This document shows, one piece after another, positions 8,107 through 16,146 of a stretch of DNA of 64,000 bases. The position numbers and the translations under genes are program-made. Positions within the stretch are counted from its first letter, which is position 1; every line of letters begins with the position of its first letter. The notes beneath the pieces are model-generated. The model worked only from the letters and a program-made list of their open reading frames with translations, had not been told where the DNA came from and did no database searches. Source of the stretch: DATGJX01 sp963830545 (GTDB lineage Bacteria; Vulcanimicrobiota; Vulcanimicrobiia; Vulcanimicrobiales; Vulcanimicrobiaceae); the NCBI GenBank assembly GCA_963830545.1, contig CAWHMK010000001.1, forward strand, positions 248,001 through 312,000. The letters are read 5' to 3'.

Positions 8107-9582
8107 CTAGGCTAAGTGGTTGAGCACGAGCGATTTGGCGCCGGTTCCGGCCGGAGGTCCGAATGGGGAATCGGCCCATGTATCGTCTTCAGCAGGCGCA
8201 GTTTCCAAATGCACCGCCCCCGCCTTCGAAAGCGAACGGTGCTGCGTCGACTGCTGCTGGGAGAATCCGGGATTCCCGCCGGAAACGTCCACGGAGAACG
8301 CGCCGAGCGAGAGGCCCGCGTCGGCGAGCGTGCGCGCAAGCTGCTGCTGATTGGAAAGCAGCATGTCGCGAACGTTCGCGTTTTGAGCCACGATGTTGGC
8401 CGAGATGGTGTTGCCGGTGACCGTGAGTTTGAGCGACACGTCGCCCAAATGCTCGGGCTGCAGCCGCATACGCACCTCGGACGTCGCGCCGAAGTTACGG
8501 AAAACGATGCCTTTGACGAGTTGCTCGATGACCGACTGCGGATCGGTGTACGGAGTTGCGGCCGGCGATCCGGACTGCGCGGCCGGAGCGTTCGCAGCAG
8601 AAACCGACGCCGAAAATGCCGCACCCGGCGGCCCATTTGCGGACGATTGCGTTTGATGCGGCGCCGGAACCGCATTCTTCGCGAATGCAAACTCCTGCGA
8701 TTGCTTCCCGCCGTGCGAAGCACCGTCTTTGGAACTCTGCGCGATGACCGTCATCAGCCGCGCGAAGAGGTCCGCAGGCGAAGTACTGGGATCGCCGGTC
8801 GGCGCGCTGTGCGCCGGAAGAGGCGCGGGTGCCGGCGCAGCCGCGTTTGGATCGGTTTGCTGCGTGCCGGCCGAAGCCGCTCGCGCGAGCATGCGCCCCA
8901 ATACGTCGGGCGACTGCGTGGTGATTTGCGGTATGCTTTGTGCGGGCGCTTTCGGCGCGAGATGCGCTGCGCTTTGCACGGGAGCCTGCGTCTGAGCGCT
9001 CTGCAATTGCTGCACTGCGCTCTGTAGGACTGATTCGGCAAGCGTCGTCGAACCGCTCGGCATTTGCACGCCGGCGGCTTGTTTCGTTTGCTGCTGGGCC
9101 GGGATTTCTTTCGCCGGTTTGGCGTCCAAGATTGCTCCCGAGAATCGTTTCTGCTGCCCTGAGCCGTTCAGTTCCCTCGTTACGCCGCTCAGAATATTTC
9201 CGAGCCTTCGTTCGAGGGCTGCCGCTTCTTCGATGCGGCTTTGATTCGGAGGACTCGTGCCCGGCGGCGCGAGCGCTCCTGCCAGCGCACGCTCCAGCGT
9301 GCCCCGGCCGTTCGTGTTTGCGTCGTTTCCCGTCGCATTCGCCAGCGCGTTGGAAACGATCGTAGCGACACGATCGATGATTGTTGCCAGCGGCGTTCCG
9401 GCTTGCAGCATCCCGGCGATTTGTGAAAGCACGCTGTTCGCGTCCGTTCCGATCTGCCCGATTTGCTGTTGAAACTGCGAGCCGAAACTCACAAACTTCA
9501 ACCCTTTGGAACGGAGCGAATGCGCCGTGCCCAAAGCGGCTTGCGAGGCCGTCTTTCCGATGGCTTCCAGTGGTAAAGTCAC
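8107..9582 (-). CDS. fliK: Flagellar hook-length control protein FliK
   Basis: This 491-residue protein is mostly Ala/Pro/Gln/Ser-rich low-complexity sequence, as in the ruler part of FliK. A C-terminal hook-length domain (about residues 340-440) contains VRMRLQPEHLGDVSLKLTV and ANVRDMLLSNQQQLARTLAD. FliK measures the hook and switches export specificity. It is directly upstream of flgD and downstream of trpG. A second FliK-like protein is encoded at 28357-30073. Confidence 0.9.
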   Translation of the reverse strand: MTLPLEAIGKTASQAALGTAHSLRSKGLKFVSFGSQFQQQIGQIGTDANSVLSQIAGMLQAGTPLATIIDRVATIVSNALANATGNDANTNGRGTLERALAGALAPPGTSPPNQSRIEEAAALERRLGNILSGVTRELNGSGQQKRFSGAILDAKPAKEIPAQQQTKQAAGVQMPSGSTTLAESVLQSAVQQLQSAQTQAPVQSAAHLAPKAPAQSIPQITTQSPDVLGRMLARAASAGTQQTDPNAAAPAPAPLPAHSAPTGDPSTSPADLFARLMTVIAQSSKDGASHGGKQSQEFAFAKNAVPAPHQTQSSANGPPGAAFSASVSAANAPAAQSGSPAATPYTDPQSVIEQLVKGIVFRNFGATSEVRMRLQPEHLGDVSLKLTVTGNTISANIVAQNANVRDMLLSNQQQLARTLADAGLSLGAFSVDVSGGNPGFSQQQSTQHRSLSKAGAVHLETAPAEDDTWADSPFGPPAGTGAKSLVLNHLA

Positions 9583-9637
9583 GTTCTTCTGTCACCCCCT
9601 TTCCTAATGGACTCATCGGCAGCGCCCGAGGGGAATG

Positions 9638-10228
9638 TTAGGTTGCTTGCCCCCGGCAGGCACCCAAGGCGTTGCGGACGATGCTCCCGCCGTGCTCGCT
9701 GAGGACGGATTCGGGGTGGAACTGGACCCCGTGTACCGGCAGCGTCCGGTGGCTCACGGCCTGCACGACGCCGTCGCTGCTCCGGGCAGTCACTTCGAGT
9801 TCTTCCGGCAGCGTCGCCTCCTCCAAGCACAGCGAGTGATAGCGCGTCGCGGTGAAGGGCTCGGGCACGCCTGCGAAAAGGGTGCCCGGTGAGTGCGTCA
9901 TCGTCGACGTCTTCCCGTGCATCGGCACGGGCGCGTGGACGACCTTGCCGCCGAACGCCTCGCCGATTGCCTGCAAACCGAAGCACACCCCGAAGACGGG
10001 GAGACTTTGCCGCGCCGCCGCCCGGATGAGTTCCACAACCGCCGGAGTCTGGCTCGGATTGCCGGGTCCGGGGCCGACGACCAACGCACGGTAGTTGCGC
10101 AGAATCTCGACCCGGCGCAAACGAGGATCGTCGCTCAGCACGACATCCGGCTGCGCTCCCTGCGCCGCTAGCAGGTGTACGACGTTGTACGTGAACGAGT
10201 CGAAGTTATCGACGAAAAGTACCTTCAC
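9638..10228 (-). CDS. trpG: Anthranilate/aminodeoxychorismate synthase glutamine amidotransferase (TrpG/PabA)
   Basis: This 196-residue class I glutamine amidotransferase starts KVLFVDNFDSFTYNVVHLL and carries the oxyanion motif VVGPGPGNPSQTP. The catalytic Cys is C82 in FGVCFGLQAIGE, with His171 and Glu173 in HGVQFHPES. It releases ammonia from glutamine for the partner TrpE. Its ATG overlaps the trpE stop, so the two are coupled. In many bacteria one such subunit serves both tryptophan and folate synthesis. It sits inside the flagellar operon, just upstream of fliK. Confidence 0.92.
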   Translation of the reverse strand: MKVLFVDNFDSFTYNVVHLLAAQGAQPDVVLSDDPRLRRVEILRNYRALVVGPGPGNPSQTPAVVELIRAAARQSLPVFGVCFGLQAIGEAFGGKVVHAPVPMHGKTSTMTHSPGTLFAGVPEPFTATRYHSLCLEEATLPEELEVTARSSDGVVQAVSHRTLPVHGVQFHPESVLSEHGGSIVRNALGACRGQAT

Positions 10229-11580
10229 AAGCCAAGCACCTCGCGGGCGATGCGCGTCTTGTGCAAGACCTCTTCATATTCCAGAACCGGGTCGCTGTCG
10301 GCGACGATACCCGCGGCGGCCTGCCAGTAGGCTCTCCCCCGGTGGACGTGCATGCTGCGTAGGGTGATGCAAGAATCGAAGTCGCCGTTTGCCGTCCAGC
10401 GCCCGATGCTGCCCGCGTAGAATCCGCGCGCGGCCGGCTCGAGTTCGTCGACGATCTGCATTGCGCGGATCTTCGGCGTACCGGTAACGGTGCCGGCGGG
10501 AAAACCCGATGCGAAAAGATCGAATGCGTCCTTGTCGTCGCGCAATTCACCCGTCAAATCGGAAACGATGTGCATGACGTGACTGTAGCGCTCGATCTGC
10601 AGCAACTCGGCCGCGCGAACCGATCCAAACGCGCAGACGGCGCCGAGATCGTTGCGCCCGAGATCGACGAGCATGACGTGCTCGGCGCGTTCCTTTTCGT
10701 TCGCGAGCAGCTCGGCTGCGATGGCGCGATCGGAGAGGTCGTCCGTACCGCGAGGACGCGTTCCCGCGAGGGGCCGAATTCGCGCGCGCCGGCCTTCCAG
10801 CCGGACGAGAAATTCGGGTGAAGCGCCGAGCAGTTGCCCAAAAGGTGCATCGACGAAAAACATGTACGGCGATGGATTGCGCGAGCGGACCGCGCGGTAC
10901 AAGTCGAGCGCGCTGCCGTCGAAGAGCGCCGAAAAGCGGACGCCGAGCTGCAGTTGATAGACTTCGCCGTCGACGATGTACCTTTTGACGCGCGCCGCTC
11001 GTTCGAGATATTCCGCGCGCTCGAGCGATGCTCGCATCGGCCCCCCCGCGCGCACGTTTCCCGGAAGCGACGGCCGCACTTCGAATAAGCGCTGCTCGTA
11101 AAACGCGATGCGTTCGCGCGCTTGCGTTTCATCCGCCGCGCCGGCCGTAATCGTCACCGTATCGGTGAAATGATCGAACGCAAGCCACGTGCGCGGAATG
11201 GCGACGTACGCCGCGGGCATGGGCGGTTCCGCGTCCTCGCGCACGGGCAATCGCGCAAACGAACGCGCCGCATCGTATGCAAAAGCCACCAACGCGTCCA
11301 GCCCATATCCATTTACGAAGTGCCGCACGTTCTCGACGAGATGCCCGTCGTCGGAGAACGTCCGCACGTCCAGATAGTCCAGGCCGATAAAGGAATAACG
11401 CGAGATGCGGCCTCCGCTCTCGACGCTTTCGAGCAAACACGCTGCGGCCGGTTCCGCGAGCGCAGCATACGCCGCAATAGGCGTGAGCGTATCTGCGGCA
11501 AGCGTGCGGCTGAGAGAGACGAAGGCCGCCGGATGAATTCCGGCGGCCTTCGCTACGAGGTCTGGGCGCGCTGAACTCAT
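10225..11580 (-). CDS. trpE: Anthranilate synthase component I (TrpE; PabB less likely)
   Basis: This chorismate-utilising enzyme has the N-terminal SRYSFIG region. The catalytic domain contains VKRYIVDGEVYQLQLGVRFS, FLVRLEGRRARIRPLAGTRP and FPAGTVTGTPKIRAMQIVDE. The AGTVTGTPK block is closer to TrpE (AGTVSGAPK) than to PabB (GGSVTGAPK), so I prefer TrpE. The ATG at 11580 gives MSSARPDLV; a GTG at 11625 is possible. It converts chorismate to anthranilate with TrpG. It begins shortly after the motE-like stop, with no room for a separate promoter except inside that gene. Confidence 0.87.
   Translation of the reverse strand: MSSARPDLVAKAAGIHPAAFVSLSRTLAADTLTPIAAYAALAEPAAACLLESVESGGRISRYSFIGLDYLDVRTFSDDGHLVENVRHFVNGYGLDALVAFAYDAARSFARLPVREDAEPPMPAAYVAIPRTWLAFDHFTDTVTITAGAADETQARERIAFYEQRLFEVRPSLPGNVRAGGPMRASLERAEYLERAARVKRYIVDGEVYQLQLGVRFSALFDGSALDLYRAVRSRNPSPYMFFVDAPFGQLLGASPEFLVRLEGRRARIRPLAGTRPRGTDDLSDRAIAAELLANEKERAEHVMLVDLGRNDLGAVCAFGSVRAAELLQIERYSHVMHIVSDLTGELRDDKDAFDLFASGFPAGTVTGTPKIRAMQIVDELEPAARGFYAGSIGRWTANGDFDSCITLRSMHVHRGRAYWQAAAGIVADSDPVLEYEEVLHKTRIAREVLGL
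11521..11551. repeat. Perfect 12-bp inverted repeat inside the 5' end of trpE
   Basis: The arms GAAGGCCGCCGG and CCGGCGGCCTTC are perfect complements separated by a 7-base loop. The structure lies about 30 bases inside trpE, covering roughly codons 11-20. There is no T-run after it, so it is not a standard terminator. It could slow translation or separate expression of trpEG from the flagellar genes upstream, or be a neutral consequence of GC-rich coding. Confidence 0.75.
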
Positions 11581-11640
11581 CGTACCGATCGGTCCGGGAG
11601 TCGCCACCGGGCAAGCGAGGCGCACATCATTGGCGGCTCA

Positions 11641-12246
11641 CTACCGGTTGAGCTCCGGATGTTCCTGCGTGAGCCGAGCCGCGAATGAAGAGGGGACGTT
11701 TTCGAGTATCGCACCGACCGAGTCCGGCGACATGAGCGCGAACACTCGCGCGACGTAGTCCTGAGGAAGGCGCTGCACGATCTTTGCCGCCGCTTCGGAG
11801 TCCATTGCAGACCATACGGCGGCCGTACGGCGCATGTCCGGGGTCGCTTGTGCGCTCAAGCCGGCCGCCGCAGGCGCCGCCGTCGACTGCGCAACCGCAG
11901 CGCGAGCTTTGTTCGAAGGCGCACTGGCCGCGGTCTGCTGCGCGTCGTTCAGTTGCGTTTGCAGTTGCGATATCTGCTTGTCGCGGTCGGCAATCTGCGA
12001 ACGCGCGTCAGCGAGCTGCTGCTGCAGCGATGCGATTGAGGCATTCTGCGCGGAGATCGTTCGCGTTTGTCCCACCTGGTCGAACGGCGCCGTAACGGTC
12101 GTCCACGCCGGCTCGAGCGGTCCGGTCGCGACCCAGTTTCGCGACGGAGCCCAGCAAAGCACGGCCGCGATCAGGGCGATTAGCGTCGCGGGAACCGCTA
12201 CGCGCTTCCACGGAAACGGTTTCTTGCGTCGTCTGGTAACAATCAT
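11641..12246 (-). CDS. MotE-like / MgtE-N-domain flagellar protein
   Basis: This 201-residue protein has one N-terminal transmembrane helix (about residues 16-34), a coiled coil (about residues 65-105, e.g. SLQQQLADARSQIADRDKQI) and a C-terminal MgtE_N-like helical domain (SEAAAKIVQRLPQDYVARVF, then MSPDSVGAILENVP). This architecture and its place after fliJ match MotE of alphaproteobacteria and YlxF-type proteins of gram-positives, which are thought to chaperone motor components. The function is inferred. Confidence 0.78.
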   Translation of the reverse strand: MIVTRRRKKPFPWKRVAVPATLIALIAAVLCWAPSRNWVATGPLEPAWTTVTAPFDQVGQTRTISAQNASIASLQQQLADARSQIADRDKQISQLQTQLNDAQQTAASAPSNKARAAVAQSTAAPAAAGLSAQATPDMRRTAAVWSAMDSEAAAKIVQRLPQDYVARVFALMSPDSVGAILENVPSSFAARLTQEHPELNR

Positions 12247-12689
12247 TGGACGTCGGTCCTCGTGTATCGGCGGTTATTGCTGTCATCCAAATCCTTTTGT
12301 TCCTGAGCGGCCTGAAATATGCGGTGCTCTTCGAAGCGCCGCTCCTTGAGTTTTTCGATCACCTTGCGCTCTTTGCTCGCAACGACGAGATCGGCACGCG
12401 CTCGCTCGACGGCGGCGCGGCGCTGAAAGATTATGCCGTTCTGCATCGTCATGCAGCGATCCAAATACTCTAGATGGGCGTAATGCCAGCGCAGCTGCTC
12501 GCTGCTGAGTTCGGCATGGTCCTCACGCAGCGCCCTCGCGTAGCGTTTGTACTCGGCGTTCAGGCGCGCGAGTTCGTCCTCTGCGGCTTTGAGCTCGAGA
12601 ACCCGCTGCGCGAGCACTTGCTGACGCTCGTCCTCGGTGCGCTCGCGCTGGTCGAGTACCGGCTCCAAGGTGAATTTGAATTTTGCCAT
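12243..12689 (-). CDS. fliJ: Flagellar export chaperone-like protein FliJ
   Basis: This 148-residue, almost wholly alpha-helical coiled-coil protein has the FliJ opening KFKFTLEPVLDQRERTEDER and regular heptads throughout. FliJ sits as the central stalk in the FliI hexamer of the export apparatus. It is directly downstream of fliI, whose stop touches its start, and overlaps the motE-like gene by ATGA. Confidence 0.88.
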   Translation of the reverse strand: MAKFKFTLEPVLDQRERTEDERQQVLAQRVLELKAAEDELARLNAEYKRYARALREDHAELSSEQLRWHYAHLEYLDRCMTMQNGIIFQRRAAVERARADLVVASKERKVIEKLKERRFEEHRIFQAAQEQKDLDDSNNRRYTRTDVQ

Positions 12690-14011
12690 TATGCGACGCT
12701 CATCAGCTGCGCGATACTCTCTTCATATCCGGCAGTCTCGTAAATGCCTTGCTTTAGGAAATGGCGGATCGCTTCGATCTTCGAGAGGGCCAGGTCGACG
12801 CGCGGATTGCTGCCTTGCACGTAAGCACCGATGTTGATCAAATCTTCTGCGTCGCGGTAGGTTGCCAATATGTCGCGGATGCCCGAGGCCGCGGAGTAGT
12901 GGTTTTGATCGACGACGTCCGGCATCACGCGGCTGACGCTCGCGAGGACGTCGATTGCGGGATACTGGTTGGCCGCGGCAAGCTTGCGCGAGAGCACGAT
13001 GTGTCCGTCGAGAATCGACCGCACCGCATCCGCGACCGGTTCGTTCATGTCGTCGCCGTCAACGAGCACCGAATAGAGCCCCGTGATCGTTCCGGTATGC
13101 GAGGTTCCCGCCCGCTCCAACAGTTTCGGCAGCAGTGCGAATACGGACGGGGTATAACCGCGGGTCGTCGTCGGCTCACCGATTGCAAGCCCGACTTCGC
13201 GCTGCGCCATCGCGAACCGCGTCACGCTGTCCATCATGAACGTCACGTCCAAGCCCTGATCGCGAAAGTACTCGGCAATGGTCGTCGCGACGAAGGCCGC
13301 TTTGATGCGGACGAGCGCGGGTTGATCGCTCGTCGAAACGACGACGACGCTGCGGCGAAGGCCTTCTTCACCCAAGTCGCGCTCGATGAAATCGCGCACT
13401 TCTTTGCCGCGCTCGCCGATGAGCGCGATGACGTTTACGTCGGCTGCGGTGTTGCGCGCAATCATGCCGAGAATCGTCGACTTGCCGACGCCGCTTCCGG
13501 CAAAAATACCCACGCGTTGTCCCTTGCCGCATGTGAGCACGCCGTCGATGGCGCGGATCCCGAGTGCAAGCGGCTGCGTTATTCGCTTGCGAGAGAGCGC
13601 ATCGGGCGGGGATGCGATAATCTGCGCCCGGCGTTCTGCGAAGATGCGCCCTTTGCCGTCGATCGGATGGCCCAGGCCGTCGAGCACGCGACCCAGCAAT
13701 TGATCCGTGACGGCGATTTCCAGCGGTTTGCCCAGCGAAACGACGTCGCTTCCCGCCCCGATGCCCATGAGGTCGCCGAGCGGCATGATGAGCACTTTGT
13801 TGTCGCGGAAACCGACGACTTCCGCGAGTACCGGTTCGGCCGTGCGTTTGTATTGAATGTGGCACGTCTCGCCGATCGCCATGTTCGGGCCGAGGCTTTC
13901 GATCACGACGCCGATTACTTGGCGCACCTTGCCGTTTTGACGGACGAGATCGACGGATTCCACCATGCCGATGTACTTATCGGCTGAGAAGACAGGCAGG
14001 CCGATGGACAT
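12689..14011 (-). CDS. fliI: Flagellum-specific ATPase FliI
   Basis: This 440-residue ATPase has the Walker A motif GIFAGSGVGKSTILGMIA and Walker B region VTFMMDSVTRFAMAQREVGL. The family block GEPTTTRGYTPSVFALLPKL and the C-terminal YRDAEDLINIGAYVQGSNP are typical of FliI and related type III ATPases. It energises unfolding and delivery of export substrates with FliH and FliJ. The gene order fliH-fliI-fliJ is conserved. Confidence 0.97.
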   Translation of the reverse strand: MSIGLPVFSADKYIGMVESVDLVRQNGKVRQVIGVVIESLGPNMAIGETCHIQYKRTAEPVLAEVVGFRDNKVLIMPLGDLMGIGAGSDVVSLGKPLEIAVTDQLLGRVLDGLGHPIDGKGRIFAERRAQIIASPPDALSRKRITQPLALGIRAIDGVLTCGKGQRVGIFAGSGVGKSTILGMIARNTAADVNVIALIGERGKEVRDFIERDLGEEGLRRSVVVVSTSDQPALVRIKAAFVATTIAEYFRDQGLDVTFMMDSVTRFAMAQREVGLAIGEPTTTRGYTPSVFALLPKLLERAGTSHTGTITGLYSVLVDGDDMNEPVADAVRSILDGHIVLSRKLAAANQYPAIDVLASVSRVMPDVVDQNHYSAASGIRDILATYRDAEDLINIGAYVQGSNPRVDLALSKIEAIRHFLKQGIYETAGYEESIAQLMSVA

Positions 14012-14022
14012 GCGCCGTCCCG

Positions 14023-14889
14023 CTAACTCGCTTGCGCGGGAGCGTTGATGATCGCGGGTTCGGTGGACTCGCTCACCGAGATGGTGTCTTCCACCGCGAG
14101 CAGACGCCGAACTTCGCGCAGCTGCGTCGAAACCTTCGCATCGATCGTGCCCGCATCGGTTTCGATGACCACGCCGCCGCGATCGACGCGCTGATCTTCG
14201 ATCACTCGCATGTTGTCGATGTCATTCATCGCCATGAGCCGCTCGCGGTTGTGCCGCATCGTTTCGATGTCCGCGGGGTTGACCCGCACCGTCACCGTTT
14301 CGCGATTCACGAGCCGCGTGATCGCCGACCGCGTCATTTCCAGAACCGCGCCGGCGTCGAGCGCCACGTGCTGGTTCAGAATTCGTTCGGCGATGGCGAC
14401 TGAGAGCCGCACGAGTTCGGGCTCGGCGCCTTCGATGATTTTGTGCCGCTCGACGCGCGCCATTTCCACCAAACCGCGCATCGTCTCGAGCATTTCGTCC
14501 ATTTCCGCTTGCGCTGCCGCGCGACCGTCGCCCTGCCCTTGTTCGAATCCGGCGTCCTTTGCCTCGGATTCTATCTCCGCCACGCGGCGCTGCGCATCCT
14601 CGACGAGTCCGAGAGCGCTTTCGCGCGCATCGCCGAGAATGTGCTGCGCGTCGGTAGCGGCATCTTCGAGCAGCTTCGATGCTTCGGCGAGGGTCTTGTC
14701 GACGCGATCGGCGGCCGCCGCCTGTGCCGCTGGATCCGCAAACGCGCCGGAGTGTTCCGGCGCGTGCATGTCGGCGAATATCGGGTCGTCGTAGGGAATG
14801 ACGGATTCGTGCCGCGCGACCGGAGCCGCAGGCGCCTTTACGTAGTACGCTTGCTGCGTGATCTGCACGCCTTTGACGACTCTTCCCAT
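14023..14889 (-). CDS. fliH: Flagellar assembly protein FliH
   Basis: This 288-residue protein has a variable N-terminal third, a long central coiled coil with many Glu/Ala residues (about residues 75-150) and a C-terminal FliH/YscL domain (LVRLSVAIAERILNQHVALD and VRVNPADIETMRHNRERLMA). FliH dimers bind FliI and regulate its ATPase. It lies between fliG and fliI. Confidence 0.9.
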   Translation of the reverse strand: MGRVVKGVQITQQAYYVKAPAAPVARHESVIPYDDPIFADMHAPEHSGAFADPAAQAAAADRVDKTLAEASKLLEDAATDAQHILGDARESALGLVEDAQRRVAEIESEAKDAGFEQGQGDGRAAAQAEMDEMLETMRGLVEMARVERHKIIEGAEPELVRLSVAIAERILNQHVALDAGAVLEMTRSAITRLVNRETVTVRVNPADIETMRHNRERLMAMNDIDNMRVIEDQRVDRGGVVIETDAGTIDAKVSTQLREVRRLLAVEDTISVSESTEPAIINAPAQAS

Positions 14890-14917
14890 GCTTTAGGACG
14901 CCGCGCCCGAACGGCCG

Positions 14918-16000
14918 TTAGACAAGTTTTTCGTCCTTCGCGCCGCGGGCAATGATGATTTGGCCGTTCTCTTCGAGCGTGCGGATGACGTCGACGATCG
15001 ACTGCTGCGCCTTGCCCACTTCACGCATGCGCACCGGTCCGAGCAACTCGATGTCTTCGCGAAGCGTCTGGCCCGCGCGTGAGGACATGTTCTTGTAGAT
15101 GCGCCCGAGCAGTTCTTCGTTCGCGGTTTTGAGCGCGAGCGCCAAGTCTTTGCCGTCCACCTCTTTGAGGATGCGCTGGATGGAACGGTCGTCCAAACCG
15201 ACGATGTCTTCGAAAACGAACAGCAGGTTCTTGACTTCGGTGGCGAGCTCGGGATCGCGCTTTGCCAAGCCCTCGAGAATGTTCTTCTCGGTTTCCCGGT
15301 CGACGAAGCCCATGACGTTCGCGAGCGACTGCACGCCTCCGGCCTTGGCGAAATCTGCACCGCTGACCAGCAAACGCCGGCCGAGCAATTCATCCAGCTG
15401 TTCCAGTACCTCCGGAGCCGTCTTCTGCAGAATCGCGATGCGCATCGCGACTTCCGATTGCAACTCGGGCGGAAGCGCCGAGAGCACCGCGCCGGCCTGA
15501 TCGGGCGCCATGTACACGAGGATGAGCGCAATCGTTTGCGGATGCTCGTCCTGGATGAACTGCAGCAGCTGCGCCGGTTCGGTTTTCTTGATCAGTTCGA
15601 GCGGATTGCCGTGTTTGAGCGCAGCGAACAACCGATTCGTCATGTCGTCCGCTTGGCCCGCGCCGAACGAACGCTCGAGAATCTCCTTGGCGTACTCGAT
15701 GCCGCCCTCGTTGATGTACTTGAGCGCGATCGCGCGCTGATACGCCTCGGTGATTACCGAGTCGCGCTTCTCGAGCGAAACCGTCGATATCTTCGCGATC
15801 TCCAGAACGATCCGCTCGACTTCGTCCTGACGCAGGAACTTGAAAATCGTCGCGGACAGTTCGAGTCCCAGCGTGATGATCAGGATCGCCGCTTTTTCCG
15901 GACCGGAAACGTCTACGGCCGGAAAATCGCTCCCAAGCGAACTCGCGAGTTCGCCGAGGTCGGTTGGAACGTCGCTCAAATTGACGATTGGCGATTCCAT
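14918..16000 (-). CDS. fliG: Flagellar motor switch protein FliG
   Basis: This 360-residue protein has all three FliG regions: the N-terminal FliF-binding domain (KAAILIITLGLELSATIFKF), the middle armadillo region with the EHPQTIALILVYM motif (residues about 149-161), and the C-terminal torque domain containing LFVFEDIVGLDDRSIQRILK. Charged residues expected to face MotA are present there. It is directly downstream of fliF. Confidence 0.97.
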   Translation of the reverse strand: MESPIVNLSDVPTDLGELASSLGSDFPAVDVSGPEKAAILIITLGLELSATIFKFLRQDEVERIVLEIAKISTVSLEKRDSVITEAYQRAIALKYINEGGIEYAKEILERSFGAGQADDMTNRLFAALKHGNPLELIKKTEPAQLLQFIQDEHPQTIALILVYMAPDQAGAVLSALPPELQSEVAMRIAILQKTAPEVLEQLDELLGRRLLVSGADFAKAGGVQSLANVMGFVDRETEKNILEGLAKRDPELATEVKNLLFVFEDIVGLDDRSIQRILKEVDGKDLALALKTANEELLGRIYKNMSSRAGQTLREDIELLGPVRMREVGKAQQSIVDVIRTLEENGQIIIARGAKDEKLV

Positions 16001-16004
16001 TTAA

Positions 16005-16069
16005 CAGGCGCTCCGCTCTGCTGCGCGCCCCCCACGCAAAAGCGTGGGGCCCCCATATTCGGGCGCCTG
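16005..16069. repeat. Nested palindrome in the fliF-fliG spacer
   Basis: An outer pair CAGGCGC/GCGCCTG (16005-16011 and 16063-16069) encloses a perfect hairpin CCCCACGC-AAAA-GCGTGGGG at 16030-16049. A 19-base direct repeat matching at 18 positions lies at 16010-16028 and 16118-16136. No T-run follows on either strand, so it is not an intrinsic terminator. It may be a REP/MITE-like intergenic repeat or an mRNA processing structure. The 146-base spacer 16001-16146 holds nothing else I recognise. Confidence 0.7.
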
Positions 16070-16146
16070 AAACTTTGCAGCTAGCATCGACTCTCCCCGA
16101 GGACGCTTGAAAGATCCGCTTCGCTCTGCTGCGCGCGCGTTCATGT

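Noticed and set aside
12761..13987. Plus-strand open frame of 408 codons opposite fliI
   Set aside because: Antisense shadow of fliI with Arg/Asp/His-rich composition and no domain.
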